Part shown: positions 41,751 to 51,710 of the stretch, piece after piece
Layout: every line of letters starts with the position of its first letter
How positions within the stretch are numbered: position 1 is the stretch's first letter
NCBI GenBank assembly: GCA_947473805.1
Contig: CANJGB010000016.1
Span: 16,642 to 80,641 of the forward strand
Direction of reading: 5' to 3'
Length of the DNA stretch: 64,000 bases
Source: Alphaproteobacteria bacterium
Lineage (GTDB): Bacteria; Pseudomonadota; Alphaproteobacteria; Ferrovibrionales; Ferrovibrionaceae
Notes under the pieces: generated by a model
What the model was told of the DNA's origin: nothing
The model's database searches: none
Seen by the model: only the letters and a program-made list of their open reading frames with translations
Made by a program: the position numbers and the translations under genes

Positions 41751-44111
41751 GTGGCAAAGTTTCTGGTCGGCCTTCTCTTGTCGCTGCTGTGCGCGTCCGC
41801 GTTCGCGCAGGTTCCGGACCCCGACCGGGCCTTCGCCGCCAGCCTCGCCGCCTGGACACGCACGCTGGATCTCGCCCAGCGCGAGGCGCGCCTCCCGGCG
41901 ACGGCTGGCGACCGCCTGCGCGATTTGCGCAGCGAAGCGGACAGTGTCCGCGCCACGGCCAGCGCTGCCGCCCAGGCAGCCAGTAACGAGGCGGGGCAGC
42001 AGCAGGGCCTGATCGACGCGCTGGGGCCGGCACCGACCGCCGAACAGCCGAAAGAAGCAGCAACCGTCGCCGCGCAACGCGCGAAGCTAGCCAGCGACCT
42101 CTCCCGCATCCAAGGGCGCCAGCGCCAGGCCGAGTTCATCGCCGCCCGGGCCCAGTCGGTTGCCGACGAAATCGCTACCGCCGAGCGGCGGCAATTGACC
42201 GAGCAGTTGCTGGATCGAGGACTTTCGCCGGTCGATCCTTCCTTGTGGCAGGCCGCAGGGCAGCAGTTCGGCGCGTTTCTGGTTGCACTTGGCGATGCGC
42301 CGGGGGAGTGGTGGCACAATGTGGCCGATACCCGCGCCGGCCGCACCGCTGCCTTGACCGCGGCCGTTGTACTGGTGCTGATCCTCCTCATCATGCTGCC
42401 GGCCAGATCCTGGCTGCTGCGCCGCGCCGGCGTAGATCCGACGATCACCGAACCCGACCGCGCGCGGGTGCTCCTGGCCAGTATTGTTGAGGCTTTGGGG
42501 CGCGCGATTCTGCCCGCCGTCTGCACCATTGCCGTGCTAATCGTGCTGGATGTAAACGGCCTGGTCGCCGGCCTGTTCGGTGCTGTACTTCGCGCGATCA
42601 CCTTCGCTTTCGTCGCCTACGTGCTGGTGACCGGCCTGGCGCAAACAGCCTTTCTGCCGGACCACCCAAATTGGCGGCCCATTCACCTGACCGAGGAATC
42701 GGCAAAACGGGTGGTACATCGCTTCCACATGCTTGGGGCAGCACTCGTATTGGCCAACCTGCTCAACGTATTGGCTTGGGGGCGCTTTTCGGGCGACGAC
42801 GAGATGCAGGTGCTGCACCATGCGGTGTCGGGCTGTGCTTTCGCCGTCGTTCTGCTCTCGCTCGGCGGACGCACGCTGTGGCGAATCGATCCCGCAGCAA
42901 AGGGTGGCTTGCCCGTCGGGCCCGGCGCCGCGCGCTTCGCACGCATTCTCGCCTGGGCCACCCTCCCGCCGGCTCTGGTGGCTCTCCTGCTGGGCTATGA
43001 CGACCTGGCAGAGTACGTCATTCGCGGCATGCTGTTTTCTGGCCTGATCTCGGGCCTTTACCTAATTGTGCGCGGCGCTGCGCGCGACAGCATGAACTTG
43101 CTGCTTCACAGCACCAACCCCAGGCTGAGCAGCCTGCGCGACCGGCTGGCGGTCACGGGAGAGCAGACCGGTTTGCGTTTCTGGCTGGGCTTCGTATTCG
43201 AGGCACTCGCCCTCGCACTTTACCTTCTGGCGCTGGCCGGGGCTTGGCGAGTACCAACGGACACCCTGGTCGAATGGCTGCGCCGTGCGACGGACGGCAT
43301 CAAGATCGGAGGTATCACGCTGTCGCTCGGCAATATTGCCGCGGCGATTGCGTTCTTCATCCTGGGGCTGATCATCACGCGCTTCGTGCAGAGCGCGCTG
43401 CGTGACCGCGTCCTGCCGCAGACGCGGCTCGACATCGGCGTCCGCCATTCGATTACCGCCGGCGTCGGCTATATCGGGTTCGTGCTGGCCGCGCTGGTCG
43501 CGATCTCGGCTATCGGACTGAACCTTGCCAATGTCGCGTTGATCGCCGGCGCCCTGTCGGTCGGCATCGGCTTCGGCCTGCAGAACATCGTCAACAACTT
43601 CGTCTCGGGGCTGATCCTGCTGATCGAACGGCCGGTCAAGGTCGGCGACTGGGTGGTGGTGGGCCAACACGAAGGCTATGTCCGTCGCATCAGCGTGCGG
43701 GCGACCGAGATCGAGACCTTCCCGCGCGCCTCGGTGATCGTGCCGAACTCGGAACTATTGTCTGGTGCGGTGACCAACTGGACCCACCGCGACCGCATGG
43801 GGCGGTTCGATGTGACGGTCAACGTGGCCTATGGCTCGGACGTCGCGAAGGTGAAGGAGGTTCTGCTGGCCTGCGTAGCGACCGTGCCCGGCCTACTGAA
43901 ATATCCGGCACCCTACATCATCTTCCGCGACTTCGGTCCCAGTGCGCTGGTGTTCAACGTGCGCGGCTACATTTCCGACGTTGAACACCGCCTTTCGGTC
44001 GAAAGCGACCTGCGTTACGCCCTTTACGAGGCGATGTTGAAGGAGGGCGTCGGCATGCCCTATGCGGTTACCGCCTCGACCGCGCCTAAACCTGCCGTGC
44101 CGCTCGCGTAG
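41751..44111 (+). CDS. Large MscS-family mechanosensitive channel (DUF3772 type)
   Basis: The 786-residue protein begins with a signal peptide 'AKFLVGLLLSLLCASAFA', a periplasmic coiled-coil DUF3772 region (to about residue 200), around ten membrane helices, and the C-terminal MscS pore and beta domain ('ALSVGIGFGLQNIVNNFVSG', 'LLIERPVKVGDWVVV', 'IVPNSELLSGAVTNWTH'). It opens under osmotic downshock. The GTG at 41751 is chosen because GGGAGG ends 6 bases before it, while an ATG at 41745 has no spacing. Confidence 0.92.
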   Translation: MAKFLVGLLLSLLCASAFAQVPDPDRAFAASLAAWTRTLDLAQREARLPATAGDRLRDLRSEADSVRATASAAAQAASNEAGQQQGLIDALGPAPTAEQPKEAATVAAQRAKLASDLSRIQGRQRQAEFIAARAQSVADEIATAERRQLTEQLLDRGLSPVDPSLWQAAGQQFGAFLVALGDAPGEWWHNVADTRAGRTAALTAAVVLVLILLIMLPARSWLLRRAGVDPTITEPDRARVLLASIVEALGRAILPAVCTIAVLIVLDVNGLVAGLFGAVLRAITFAFVAYVLVTGLAQTAFLPDHPNWRPIHLTEESAKRVVHRFHMLGAALVLANLLNVLAWGRFSGDDEMQVLHHAVSGCAFAVVLLSLGGRTLWRIDPAAKGGLPVGPGAARFARILAWATLPPALVALLLGYDDLAEYVIRGMLFSGLISGLYLIVRGAARDSMNLLLHSTNPRLSSLRDRLAVTGEQTGLRFWLGFVFEALALALYLLALAGAWRVPTDTLVEWLRRATDGIKIGGITLSLGNIAAAIAFFILGLIITRFVQSALRDRVLPQTRLDIGVRHSITAGVGYIGFVLAALVAISAIGLNLANVALIAGALSVGIGFGLQNIVNNFVSGLILLIERPVKVGDWVVVGQHEGYVRRISVRATEIETFPRASVIVPNSELLSGAVTNWTHRDRMGRFDVTVNVAYGSDVAKVKEVLLACVATVPGLLKYPAPYIIFRDFGPSALVFNVRGYISDVEHRLSVESDLRYALYEAMLKEGVGMPYAVTASTAPKPAVPLA

Positions 44112-44192
44112 CGCGCTTCTGCACGAGCGTGATCGACGCGGAACCGGGTACATGCAATGCTCCCTGCGTTATTCATCGTGAAGGGACAGCAC

Positions 44193-45110
44193 ATGCTTCG
44201 TCTCGTACTTGGCGCCTTGGCCGCCATAGCGTTGTCTGTGCCGGCCATCGCCCAGGTCGAGCCCTTCCCCTCTGGCTTCCAGACCCGCGAAGTCGCCACT
44301 AACGGGACGTCGCTGCACGTCCGCCTCGGCGGCCGGGGGCCAGCGGTGCTGCTGCTGCACGGCTACGGCGAGACCGGCGACATGTGGGCGCCGCTGGCGG
44401 CCGACCTGGCCCGTGACCACACCGTTGTGGCACCCGACCTGCGCGGCATGGGGCTCTCGGCCAAGCCGCGCGACGGCTACGACAAGAAGACGCAAGGCAA
44501 GGATATGATCGGCCTGCTCGACGCGCTGAAGATCGAAAAGGTTGACCTCGTCACCCACGACATCGGCAACATGGTGGGCTACGCCCTTGCGGCCCAGTAC
44601 CCGGCCCGGATTACCCGCTTCGTAATTATGGACGCGCCGGTCCCCGGCATCGGTCCGTGGGATGAAATCCTGCGCATGCCATTGCTGTGGCATTTCAATT
44701 TCCGCGGAACCGATGCCGAGCGCCTCGTCGCGGGGCGCGAGCGCATCTATCTCGACCGCTTATGGAACGAGTTCTCGGCCGATCCGAGGAAGTTCAGCGA
44801 GGCCTCGCGCCAGCACTATGCCAAGCTGTATGCCCGGCCAGGCGCCATGCATGCCGGCTTCAACCAGTTCGCCGCCTTCGGCCAGGATGCGATCGACAAC
44901 AAGGCCTTCCTGGCCGCCGGCAAGCTGACGATGCCGGTACTGGCGGTTGGCGGCGACAAGTCGTTCGGGCCGACCATGGCGGTCGTCATGCGGTTTACGG
45001 CGACAGACGTCACGGAAGCGGTGATCGGAAACTCCGGCCACTGGCTGATGGAAGAGCAGCCCAAGGCAACCACCGCCGTCGTCCGCGCGTTCCTCGACAA
45101 GAAAAGCTAG
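44193..45110 (+). CDS. Alpha/beta hydrolase, epoxide hydrolase/dehalogenase type, secreted
   Basis: The 305-residue protein has a signal peptide 'MLRLVLGALAAIALSVPAIA' and the fold markers 'AVLLLHGYGETGDMWAPLAA', 'VAPDLRGMGLSAKP' and the nucleophile region 'VTHDIGNMVGYAL', where Asp rather than Ser is in the elbow position, with a C-terminal 'GNSGHWLMEE' His. Asp nucleophile suggests an epoxide hydrolase or haloalkane dehalogenase-like enzyme. AAGGGA precedes the chosen ATG. It converges on the RND pump. Confidence 0.9.
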   Translation: MLRLVLGALAAIALSVPAIAQVEPFPSGFQTREVATNGTSLHVRLGGRGPAVLLLHGYGETGDMWAPLAADLARDHTVVAPDLRGMGLSAKPRDGYDKKTQGKDMIGLLDALKIEKVDLVTHDIGNMVGYALAAQYPARITRFVIMDAPVPGIGPWDEILRMPLLWHFNFRGTDAERLVAGRERIYLDRLWNEFSADPRKFSEASRQHYAKLYARPGAMHAGFNQFAAFGQDAIDNKAFLAAGKLTMPVLAVGGDKSFGPTMAVVMRFTATDVTEAVIGNSGHWLMEEQPKATTAVVRAFLDKKS

Positions 45111-48100
45111 CGCATCTCTGGCGGGGCGGCCGCGGACAGGAAGCCATCCGCCGGCGGCGCGCTTGAAATGGCATCGTCTTCCTTTGGCTTGCGCACGCGG
45201 AACCAGGCGGCATAGAGCGCCGGCAGGAACAGCAGCGTCAGCAGCGTGGCTACCGCAAGGCCGCCCATGATAGCCACCGCCATCGGCCCCCAGAAATCCG
45301 ATAGGCTGAGCGGGATCATGGCCAGGATCGCCGCCGCTGCCGTCAGGCAGATGGGTCGCGCGCGGCGCACCGTGGCGTCGATGATCGCCTGCCAGGGGTG
45401 GTGTCCGACGGCGATGTCCTGACCGATCTGGTCGACCAGGATGACCGAGTTGCGCATGATCATGCCGGCCAGCGCGATAGTGCCCAGCAGCGCGACGAAG
45501 CCGAACGGCTGGCCCGAGATCAGCAGCGCCGCGCTGACCCCGATAATCCCGAGTGGCGCGGTGAGGAACACCAGCGCCAGCTTCGAGAAGCTCTGCAGCT
45601 GCACCATCAGGATGGTAAGCATGATCAGCACCATCAGCGGCATCAGCGCGAAGATCGAGTTGTTGCCCTTGGCCGCCTCTTCGACCACGCCGCCGGCCTC
45701 AATACGATAGCCATCAGGAATGTGCGCCCGAATGACGGCGAGCGCCGGGTCAATCTGCGCGGTCACGACGGGCGCCTGGGTATCGTCACGGATATCGGCA
45801 CGGACGGTGAGCTGCAGTTCCCGGTCGCGGCGCCACAGGATCGGCTCTTCCAGCGCATAGCGGATGCGCGCCACCTGGTCGAGCGTCACGGTCGCACCTG
45901 TCGCCGTCTTCAGGTTGACGTTGCGCAGGTCGCCCAGCCCTACGCGCTCCTCGGGTACCGCACGTACGATAACCTCGATGGTCTCACGTCCGTCGCGGAA
46001 CTGGGTCACCGGCTGGCCGGACAAGATCAGGCCCAGCGTGCTCGATAGGTCAGCCATGCTGATGCCAAGCGCGCGCGCCTTGTCATAGTCGACGTCGAGC
46101 TGGACCACCTTGGTCAGCTCGTTCCACTGCAGGTTTGTCTCGCGCGTATGCAGATTCGCGCGGACAGCAGTGGCGACTTCCTCGGCGATTTCTCGAATCT
46201 TCTGCGCATCCTCGCCGGTGACGCGGAACTGCACCGGATAGCCGACCGGCGGACCGTTCTCGAGCCGGTTGATGCGGCCGCGAAGATCGACGAACTCCTC
46301 GTCCAGGGCAGTTTGGACGCGGGCATAGACACGCTCGCGTTCCTTGTTGCCCTTGGTCATCACCACGATCTGGGCGAAGTTCGATGCCGGCAGTTCGGCA
46401 TTCAGGGGCAAATAGAAGCGCGGACTGCCGGCGCCGATATAGGTGGCGTAGAAGGCAATGTCGGGATCGCCGGCCAGCAGCTTTTCCAGACGCAAAGCCG
46501 CCGCCTCGGTCGCGCGGATTGAACTGCCTTCCGGCAGGCGCAGGTCGACCAGCAGTTCCGGGCGCGACGAGGACGGGAAGAATTGTTGCGGCACGAAGCG
46601 GAACGCCAAGACCGAGGCCACGAACACCAGAACCGTGACTACGACCACCGTCTTGCGCCAGATCACGCACCAGGTGACGACAGCGCGTAGCCCGCGATAA
46701 AGGCGTCCGCCATGCACACCGTGCTCGTTCTGGCCGGGCTTCGGTGCCGGCAGCAGCTTGTAGCCAAGGTAGGGCGTGAAGATCACCGCCACCAGCCATG
46801 AAATCAGCAGGGCGATGAAGGTGACCCAGAAGATCGCGCCGGTATACTCGCCCGCCGCCGACGAGGCAAAGCCGACCGGCACGAAACCGGCAGCGGTGAT
46901 CAACGTGCCGGACAGCATGGGAAAGGCCGTCGAGGTATAGGCGAAGGCGGCCGCCTTGGCGCGGTCCATGCCCTCGGCCAGCTTCACCGCCATCATCTCG
47001 ACCGCGATAATCGCGTCGTCCACCAGCAGACCAAGGGCGATGATCAGCGCGCCCAGCGAGATGCGGTGGAACTGGATGCCGGCTGCCTGCATTATGACGA
47101 AGGTAATCGACAGCACCAGCGGCACGCTGAGCGCGACGACGAAACCCGTACGCATGCCCAGTGTCAGGAAGCTGACCGCCAGCACGATGGCCAACGCCTC
47201 GGCGAGCGCATCGATAAATTCCTCGAACGACCGCTCAACCACCTGCGGCTGGTTGGCCACGGTATGGAGTTCCACGCCAACCGGCAGTTCGGTCTTGATC
47301 TTCTTGAGTTCCGCGTCCAGCGCCTTGCCCATTTCCAGGTTGTTGCCGGTCTTGGCCATGGACACAGCGAGGCCGATCACTGGCTCGCCGGCAAAGCGCA
47401 TCATCAGCGACGGCGGGTCGCGGTAGCCGCGATGCACGTCAGCTACATCGCCAAGTCGCAGCGAACGGCCATCGACATTGATCGGCAGCCACTTGATCTG
47501 CTCCACCGCCTCGAAGTCGCCGCCGACGCGAATCGGGATGCGGCTGGTTGGCGTTTCGACCGTACCGGCGGAGCTGATCAGGTTCTGCCGCTGCAGCGTG
47601 TCGATCACCTGCTGCGGCGACACGCCCAATGAGGCGATGCGCCTGTGCGAGAACTCGATGAAAACCTTTTCATCCTGTGTTCCGACCAGGTCAATCTTGG
47701 CTACGTCGCGCACGCGCAGCAGGCGCTGGCGCACGTCCTCGACGATGCGCTTCATCTCCGCCTTGCTGAAGCCCTCGCCGGAAAACGCGTAGATGGTGCC
47801 GAATGTGTCGCCGAACTCGTCGTTGAAGAACGGGCCCACCACCCCTTGCGGCAGCGTAGCGCGAATGTCGGTCAGGCCTTTGCGCGCCTGGTACCAGCTG
47901 TCGGGGACCTGCTTCGGCGGCGTGTTGTCCTTGAGTATCAGCTGGATCGTCGCCTCGCCCGGGCGGGTATAGCTGATGGCATGGTCGTAATAGGGAACGT
48001 CCTGGAGCTTCTTCTCCAGCTTGTCGGTCACCTGCAGCGCCATCTCGTCCGCCGTGGCGCCCGGCCAAGCGGCGGTGATGATCATGACCTTAAAGGTAAA

Positions 48101-48235
48101 GGGCGGATCTTCGGCCCGGCCCAACGAGCGGTAGGCCAGCGTACCGGCCAGCGCCAGCGCGATCATGAAGAACAGCACCAGCGCCTGATGCCGCAACGCC
48201 CAGGCAGAAAGGTTGAAGCGCCCCTCGCCCGTCAT
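45107..48235 (-). CDS. RND-family efflux permease subunit
   Basis: The protein of about 1042 residues is a hydrophobe/amphiphile efflux (HAE-type) pump with 12 helices and two large periplasmic loops. Signs are 'AWALRHQALVLFFMIALALA' at the start, 'LGLLVDDAIIAVEMMAVKLA' with proton-relay Asp, and 'ALAGMIMRNSVILVDQIGQD' in the second half. Drug or solvent export is inferred. ATG at 48253 is an alternative start. It is 19 bases after the adaptor gene and overlaps the hydrolase end by 4. Confidence 0.95.
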   Translation of the reverse strand: MTGEGRFNLSAWALRHQALVLFFMIALALAGTLAYRSLGRAEDPPFTFKVMIITAAWPGATADEMALQVTDKLEKKLQDVPYYDHAISYTRPGEATIQLILKDNTPPKQVPDSWYQARKGLTDIRATLPQGVVGPFFNDEFGDTFGTIYAFSGEGFSKAEMKRIVEDVRQRLLRVRDVAKIDLVGTQDEKVFIEFSHRRIASLGVSPQQVIDTLQRQNLISSAGTVETPTSRIPIRVGGDFEAVEQIKWLPINVDGRSLRLGDVADVHRGYRDPPSLMMRFAGEPVIGLAVSMAKTGNNLEMGKALDAELKKIKTELPVGVELHTVANQPQVVERSFEEFIDALAEALAIVLAVSFLTLGMRTGFVVALSVPLVLSITFVIMQAAGIQFHRISLGALIIALGLLVDDAIIAVEMMAVKLAEGMDRAKAAAFAYTSTAFPMLSGTLITAAGFVPVGFASSAAGEYTGAIFWVTFIALLISWLVAVIFTPYLGYKLLPAPKPGQNEHGVHGGRLYRGLRAVVTWCVIWRKTVVVVTVLVFVASVLAFRFVPQQFFPSSSRPELLVDLRLPEGSSIRATEAAALRLEKLLAGDPDIAFYATYIGAGSPRFYLPLNAELPASNFAQIVVMTKGNKERERVYARVQTALDEEFVDLRGRINRLENGPPVGYPVQFRVTGEDAQKIREIAEEVATAVRANLHTRETNLQWNELTKVVQLDVDYDKARALGISMADLSSTLGLILSGQPVTQFRDGRETIEVIVRAVPEERVGLGDLRNVNLKTATGATVTLDQVARIRYALEEPILWRRDRELQLTVRADIRDDTQAPVVTAQIDPALAVIRAHIPDGYRIEAGGVVEEAAKGNNSIFALMPLMVLIMLTILMVQLQSFSKLALVFLTAPLGIIGVSAALLISGQPFGFVALLGTIALAGMIMRNSVILVDQIGQDIAVGHHPWQAIIDATVRRARPICLTAAAAILAMIPLSLSDFWGPMAVAIMGGLAVATLLTLLFLPALYAAWFRVRKPKEDDAISSAPPADGFLSAAAPPEMR

Positions 48236-48254
48236 GCCGCCCCCGGCATCCATC

Positions 48255-49361
48255 TCAGCGCGCGGCGCCGAGCAGCCGGACCCGTTGGCTGGCATCCAGC
48301 TTGTTGACGCCGGCAGTCACCACCATTTCGCCCTGCTGCACGCCCTCGGCGATCAGCACGGCATCCTCGCGATAGGCCGCGACCGTCACCTTGCGCAACT
48401 CAAGCGCACCGGTCTTGGCATCCACCACCCACAGGGCTGGCTCGCGGCCCTTCTGGTACAACGCGGTCAATGGCAGGGATGCGACGCGATGGTCCAGCTT
48501 GCGCGGCAACACGACCGTCGCGGTCATACCCAGCTGCGCGGCCGGTGCATCCGAAAGCGCAAAGCGCACCGCATAGGTGCGCGTCATGGCGTCTGCCTGG
48601 GGTGAAACTTCGCGCACCTTGGCATCCAGCAGGCGGTCGGGCGTCGCCCACAACGCGACCTTCACCGCAGGCGCATTGCGCAGTTCCATCAGCCGCTGCT
48701 CAGGCACGTACGCCAGAACCTCGCGTTCACCGTCGCGGGCGATCTTCACCACCCACTGGCCGGCAGCCACAACCTGGCCCGGCTCGGCATTGACTGCGGT
48801 CACCACGCCGTCCGCATCGGCACGTAGCACCGCGTAGCCGAGCTGGTTGTCGGCCATGCGCGCCTGCATGCGCGCCTGGTTTAGCCGCGCCTCGGCCGCA
48901 TCGGCGCCGGTGCGGCGCTGGTCATAGACCGCGGGATTAAACGAAGGGCTGCCACGCAGCTGCTCATAGCGGCCGGCATCGGCGCGGGCGCGGGCAAGGT
49001 CAGCCTCGGCCGCCGCAATGGCTGCCTGGGCATTGCGCTTCTGCAGGTCGAAGTCCTGGGCATCGATGCGCGCCAGAACGGTGCCGGCCTTCACATGGGC
49101 GCCAGGATCGACCGTGCGCTCCAGCACCTTGCCGGCGACGCGGAAGCCGAGCGCGGATTCGGTTCGGGCAGTGACGGTGCCGGCAAAAGCCAGCGGCTCC
49201 TGCGCGTCGATGAAAGACACAGCTTCAGCCTTCACGGGGCGGATTTCGGCCGCCGGTGTGGTCTTGCCTTCTTCGCAAGCGGCGAGCCCGAGCGGCGCCA
49301 GCAATACGAGAGCGACAGCGAGAAGGTTCAGGCGACGGTTCGACCGGGGTAACATGGTCAA
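48255..49361 (-). CDS. RND efflux periplasmic adaptor lipoprotein
   Basis: The 368-residue membrane fusion protein has a lipobox 'GLAAC' with Cys29, a lipoyl/HlyD domain ('GTVTARTESALGFRVAGKVL', 'GAHVKAGTVLARIDAQDFDL'), a helical hairpin and a beta-barrel end ('YQKGREPALWVVDAKTGALE'). It links the RND permease to an outer membrane channel, which is not in the window. First gene of the pump operon and divergent from the TetR gene at 49443. Confidence 0.95.
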   Translation of the reverse strand: MTMLPRSNRRLNLLAVALVLLAPLGLAACEEGKTTPAAEIRPVKAEAVSFIDAQEPLAFAGTVTARTESALGFRVAGKVLERTVDPGAHVKAGTVLARIDAQDFDLQKRNAQAAIAAAEADLARARADAGRYEQLRGSPSFNPAVYDQRRTGADAAEARLNQARMQARMADNQLGYAVLRADADGVVTAVNAEPGQVVAAGQWVVKIARDGEREVLAYVPEQRLMELRNAPAVKVALWATPDRLLDAKVREVSPQADAMTRTYAVRFALSDAPAAQLGMTATVVLPRKLDHRVASLPLTALYQKGREPALWVVDAKTGALELRKVTVAAYREDAVLIAEGVQQGEMVVTAGVNKLDASQRVRLLGAAR

Positions 49362-49381
49362 AACTCCACAGGCAGAAATGC

Positions 49382-49410
49382 TTGCACTTATTTGTAGTGT
49401 AACTTACATT
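49382..49410 (+). promoter_or_regulatory. Promoter of the tetR gene
   Basis: TTGCAC (49382-49387) and TACATT (49405-49410) are separated by 17 bases, four matches each to sigma-70 hexamers. The -10 element lies inside the palindrome at 49397-49414, so repressor binding would shut it off, allowing autoregulation. Confidence 0.5.
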
Positions 49411-49414
49411 ACAC
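49397..49414. promoter_or_regulatory. Palindromic operator between the RND pump and tetR
   Basis: GTGTAA (49397-49402) and TTACAC (49409-49414) form a perfect inverted repeat with a 6-base centre, and TGTAACTTACA (49398-49408) is a second nested palindrome. It lies in the 81-base gap between divergent starts, typical of TetR-type operators for RND pumps. Confidence 0.7.
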
Positions 49415-49442
49415 AAACTGGGGGAGGAAGAAGTTTTTTGTG

Positions 49443-50111
49443 ATGGCGGTCACATTGGACGCCGAAATCGACCAAGCCGAAGCCGGTGATGGCCGTAGCG
49501 CCAAGCGGGACGCCCGCCGGCGCGCCTTCCTGGACGCCGCAACCGAACTGTTCCTGACCAAAGGATATGGCGGTACCAGCCTGCACGATGTGGTGCGGCG
49601 CTCAGGCGGATCGCTGGCCACGCTGTACGCCATGTTCGGCAACAAGGCCGGCCTGTTCCGCGAACTGGTCGAAGAGCATTGCCACGCTGCCAGCAGTATT
49701 TTCGACGATGCCGCCATCGCCGACATGCCGCCCAAGGCCGCGCTCACCCGCTTTGCCCACCTGCTCTACGCGCTCATCTGCTCGTCCGAGGCGGTTGGCG
49801 CCTACCGCCTGCTGGCCGCAGAAGGACAACAATTCCCCGAAATGGCGCAGACATTCTTCAGCGCGGGTCCCGACAGCGGGAAGACGCGCGTCGCCAACTA
49901 CCTGACCGAACAGGCGCGGCGCGGCGTGCTGGAAATCGACGACCCGCTGCTCGCCGCCCAGCGCTTCTGCAGCATGGTCTGCGCCGGCCAGGAACTGCGC
50001 CTCGCCGCCGGCCTGCCCTCCACCATCCCCGCCGAAAAAGTCGAGCAGCATCTTACGGGGGTGGTCCGAACATTCCTGCGCGGCCATGCCCCTGGAAGCA
50101 CGACGCCGTGA
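49443..50111 (+). CDS. TetR/AcrR family repressor of the RND pump
   Basis: The 222-residue protein has a HTH near residues 20-65 ('ARRRAFLDAATELFLTKGYG', 'GTSLHDVVRRSGGSLATLYA', 'MFGNKAGLFRELVEEHC') and a C-terminal domain of the AefR-like type. Position, divergence and operator point to control of the RND pump. A GTG at 49440 is an alternative start. Its stop overlaps the start of the next gene (GTGA). Confidence 0.9.
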   Translation: MAVTLDAEIDQAEAGDGRSAKRDARRRAFLDAATELFLTKGYGGTSLHDVVRRSGGSLATLYAMFGNKAGLFRELVEEHCHAASSIFDDAAIADMPPKAALTRFAHLLYALICSSEAVGAYRLLAAEGQQFPEMAQTFFSAGPDSGKTRVANYLTEQARRGVLEIDDPLLAAQRFCSMVCAGQELRLAAGLPSTIPAEKVEQHLTGVVRTFLRGHAPGSTTP

Positions 50112-50536
50112 GCAATTCGCGAACCGAAGACGAATGGGCGATGTACCAGCTCGCCTGCAAGTATGCCCGCGCGGTCGATAGCAACGACGCCGCCGCACTT
50201 GACGACGTATTCACGCCGGATGCCGTCATGCAAAAAGGCAGCGCCACCTGGAGCGGCCTCGACGAGATCAAGAAGATTCCGCCGGGCATTCCGTTGCGCT
50301 ACCTGAAAACCTTTCACGCCGTCCACAACCAGACGACGCGGATCGATGGCGACACCGCAGAGGGCGAGACCTACAGCATTGCCCACAACCTGATGGAACA
50401 CGATGGCAAGACGGTTGTCCATGACATGGCGATCCGCTACATCGACCGCTTCGTCCGCACGGCTAAGGGCTGGCGCATCCAGCACCGCCTGCTGATCACC
50501 GACTGGACCGAAACGCGGCCCGCCACGCGCGGCTAG
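50108..50536 (+). CDS. SnoaL-like (NTF2 fold) protein, second copy in the window
   Basis: The 142-residue protein has the NTF2-like start 'MYQLACKYARAVDSNDAAAL', 'DDVFTPDAVMQKGSATWSG', 'HAVHNQTTRIDGDTAEGETY' and 'TAKGWRIQHRLLITDW'. It starts with GTG inside the tetR stop (GTGA overlap), so it is translated with the repressor. It converges on the glycosyltransferase gene with a 4-base overlap. Possibly a ligand-binding or isomerase protein; no substrate is evident. Confidence 0.82.
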   Translation: MSNSRTEDEWAMYQLACKYARAVDSNDAAALDDVFTPDAVMQKGSATWSGLDEIKKIPPGIPLRYLKTFHAVHNQTTRIDGDTAEGETYSIAHNLMEHDGKTVVHDMAIRYIDRFVRTAKGWRIQHRLLITDWTETRPATRG

Positions 50537-51552
50537 GCGGCGGCACGAACCTCGCGCCGGATCGGCGCCAGCCACGTCAGGAACTGGTCGGTCACCCCGG
50601 ACCACGAGAATTGCAGTGCGTAGTCGCGGCAGCGCCGCGGCGACACATTCAGTGCCAGCTTTGCCGCCCTTGCCAGGTCGTGGTCGAGGCAACCGGCACC
50701 GGAATCCCCCAGCACATCGAGCGGCCCCGGCACCGGGAAGGCCGCCACCGGCACGCCGCAGGACAGCGCCTCAAGCATGACCAGACCAAACGTATCGGTA
50801 AGGCTGGGAAACACGAATACATCGGCAGCGTTGTAATACCGCGCCAGTTCCTGATCGCCGTTGGCGATAAAAAAATGTGCATCCGGGTGCTGGCGCATCA
50901 GCTTCGTGCGACTTGGCCCGTCGCCAATCACCACCTTGCTGCCAGGCAGGTCAACCGCCAGGAACGCGGACAGGTTCTTCTCCACCGTCACCCGGCCGAC
51001 ATACATGTGGATCGGCCGTGGCAGCGACAAGTAGTCCTTGGGGCCGGGACGGAACGTGTCGGTATCGACGCCATGGCTCCAGGTGCGGACATTGGCGAAG
51101 CCCCATTCCCGCAATTCGGCCGCCAGCGACGCACTGGGCGCCAATACGGCCGACGACGGTGCATGGAAGCTGCGCACCGACGCGTACAGCCACGCTAGTG
51201 GCAGCGGCACGCGGGCGTGAATGTATTGCGGAAACTTGGTGTGATAGGCCGTCGTGAAGGGATAGCCACGCTGCAGGCAATACGTGCGCGCCGCGCGCCC
51301 TAGCGGCCCCTCGGTCGCGATGTGAATGGCGTCGGGCTGCGCCTCATCCAGCAGGCGGGTCACCTTGCGACCCGGCAGGACGGCGAGACGGATTTCCGGA
51401 TAGGTCGGGCACGGCGTGTTGACAAACTGGTCAGGCGAGATGACCTCGACCTGGTGGCCGCGCGCCTCGACCTGCGCGCGCACGGTATCTATGACCCGCA
51501 CCACGCCGTTGCGCTGCGGGTACCAAGCGTCGGTGACGATGACCACGTTCAT
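50533..51552 (-). CDS. GT4 family glycosyltransferase (MgtA/SqdX-like)
   Basis: The 339-residue GT-B enzyme has 'VIVTDAWYPQRNGVVRVIDT', 'HIATEGPLGRAARTYCLQRG', 'FTTAYHTKFPQYIHARV', 'WSHGVDTDTFRPG', 'GRVTVEKNLSAFLA', and 'VFPSLTDTFGLVMLEALSCG' with the sugar-nucleotide EX7E-type motif. These match the GDP-mannose-dependent alpha-mannosyltransferase or sulfoquinovosyl transferase group. A glycolipid product is likely. The gene stands alone. Confidence 0.9.
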   Translation of the reverse strand: MNVVIVTDAWYPQRNGVVRVIDTVRAQVEARGHQVEVISPDQFVNTPCPTYPEIRLAVLPGRKVTRLLDEAQPDAIHIATEGPLGRAARTYCLQRGYPFTTAYHTKFPQYIHARVPLPLAWLYASVRSFHAPSSAVLAPSASLAAELREWGFANVRTWSHGVDTDTFRPGPKDYLSLPRPIHMYVGRVTVEKNLSAFLAVDLPGSKVVIGDGPSRTKLMRQHPDAHFFIANGDQELARYYNAADVFVFPSLTDTFGLVMLEALSCGVPVAAFPVPGPLDVLGDSGAGCLDHDLARAAKLALNVSPRRCRDYALQFSWSGVTDQFLTWLAPIRREVRAAA

Positions 51553-51710
51553 GCGGTACCCCGATTCGTTGCAGAACGATGATCAGTCTCACGGGAATCC
51601 GGCACAACGCGGAAACGCAACCGTCACGAAAAATTCATCCGCGCCAGGGCGTCGTTGCGGCGGTGCGGCGCGCATCCGATACTGACATTCATCACAGCGG
51701 AGGAAGCGCC

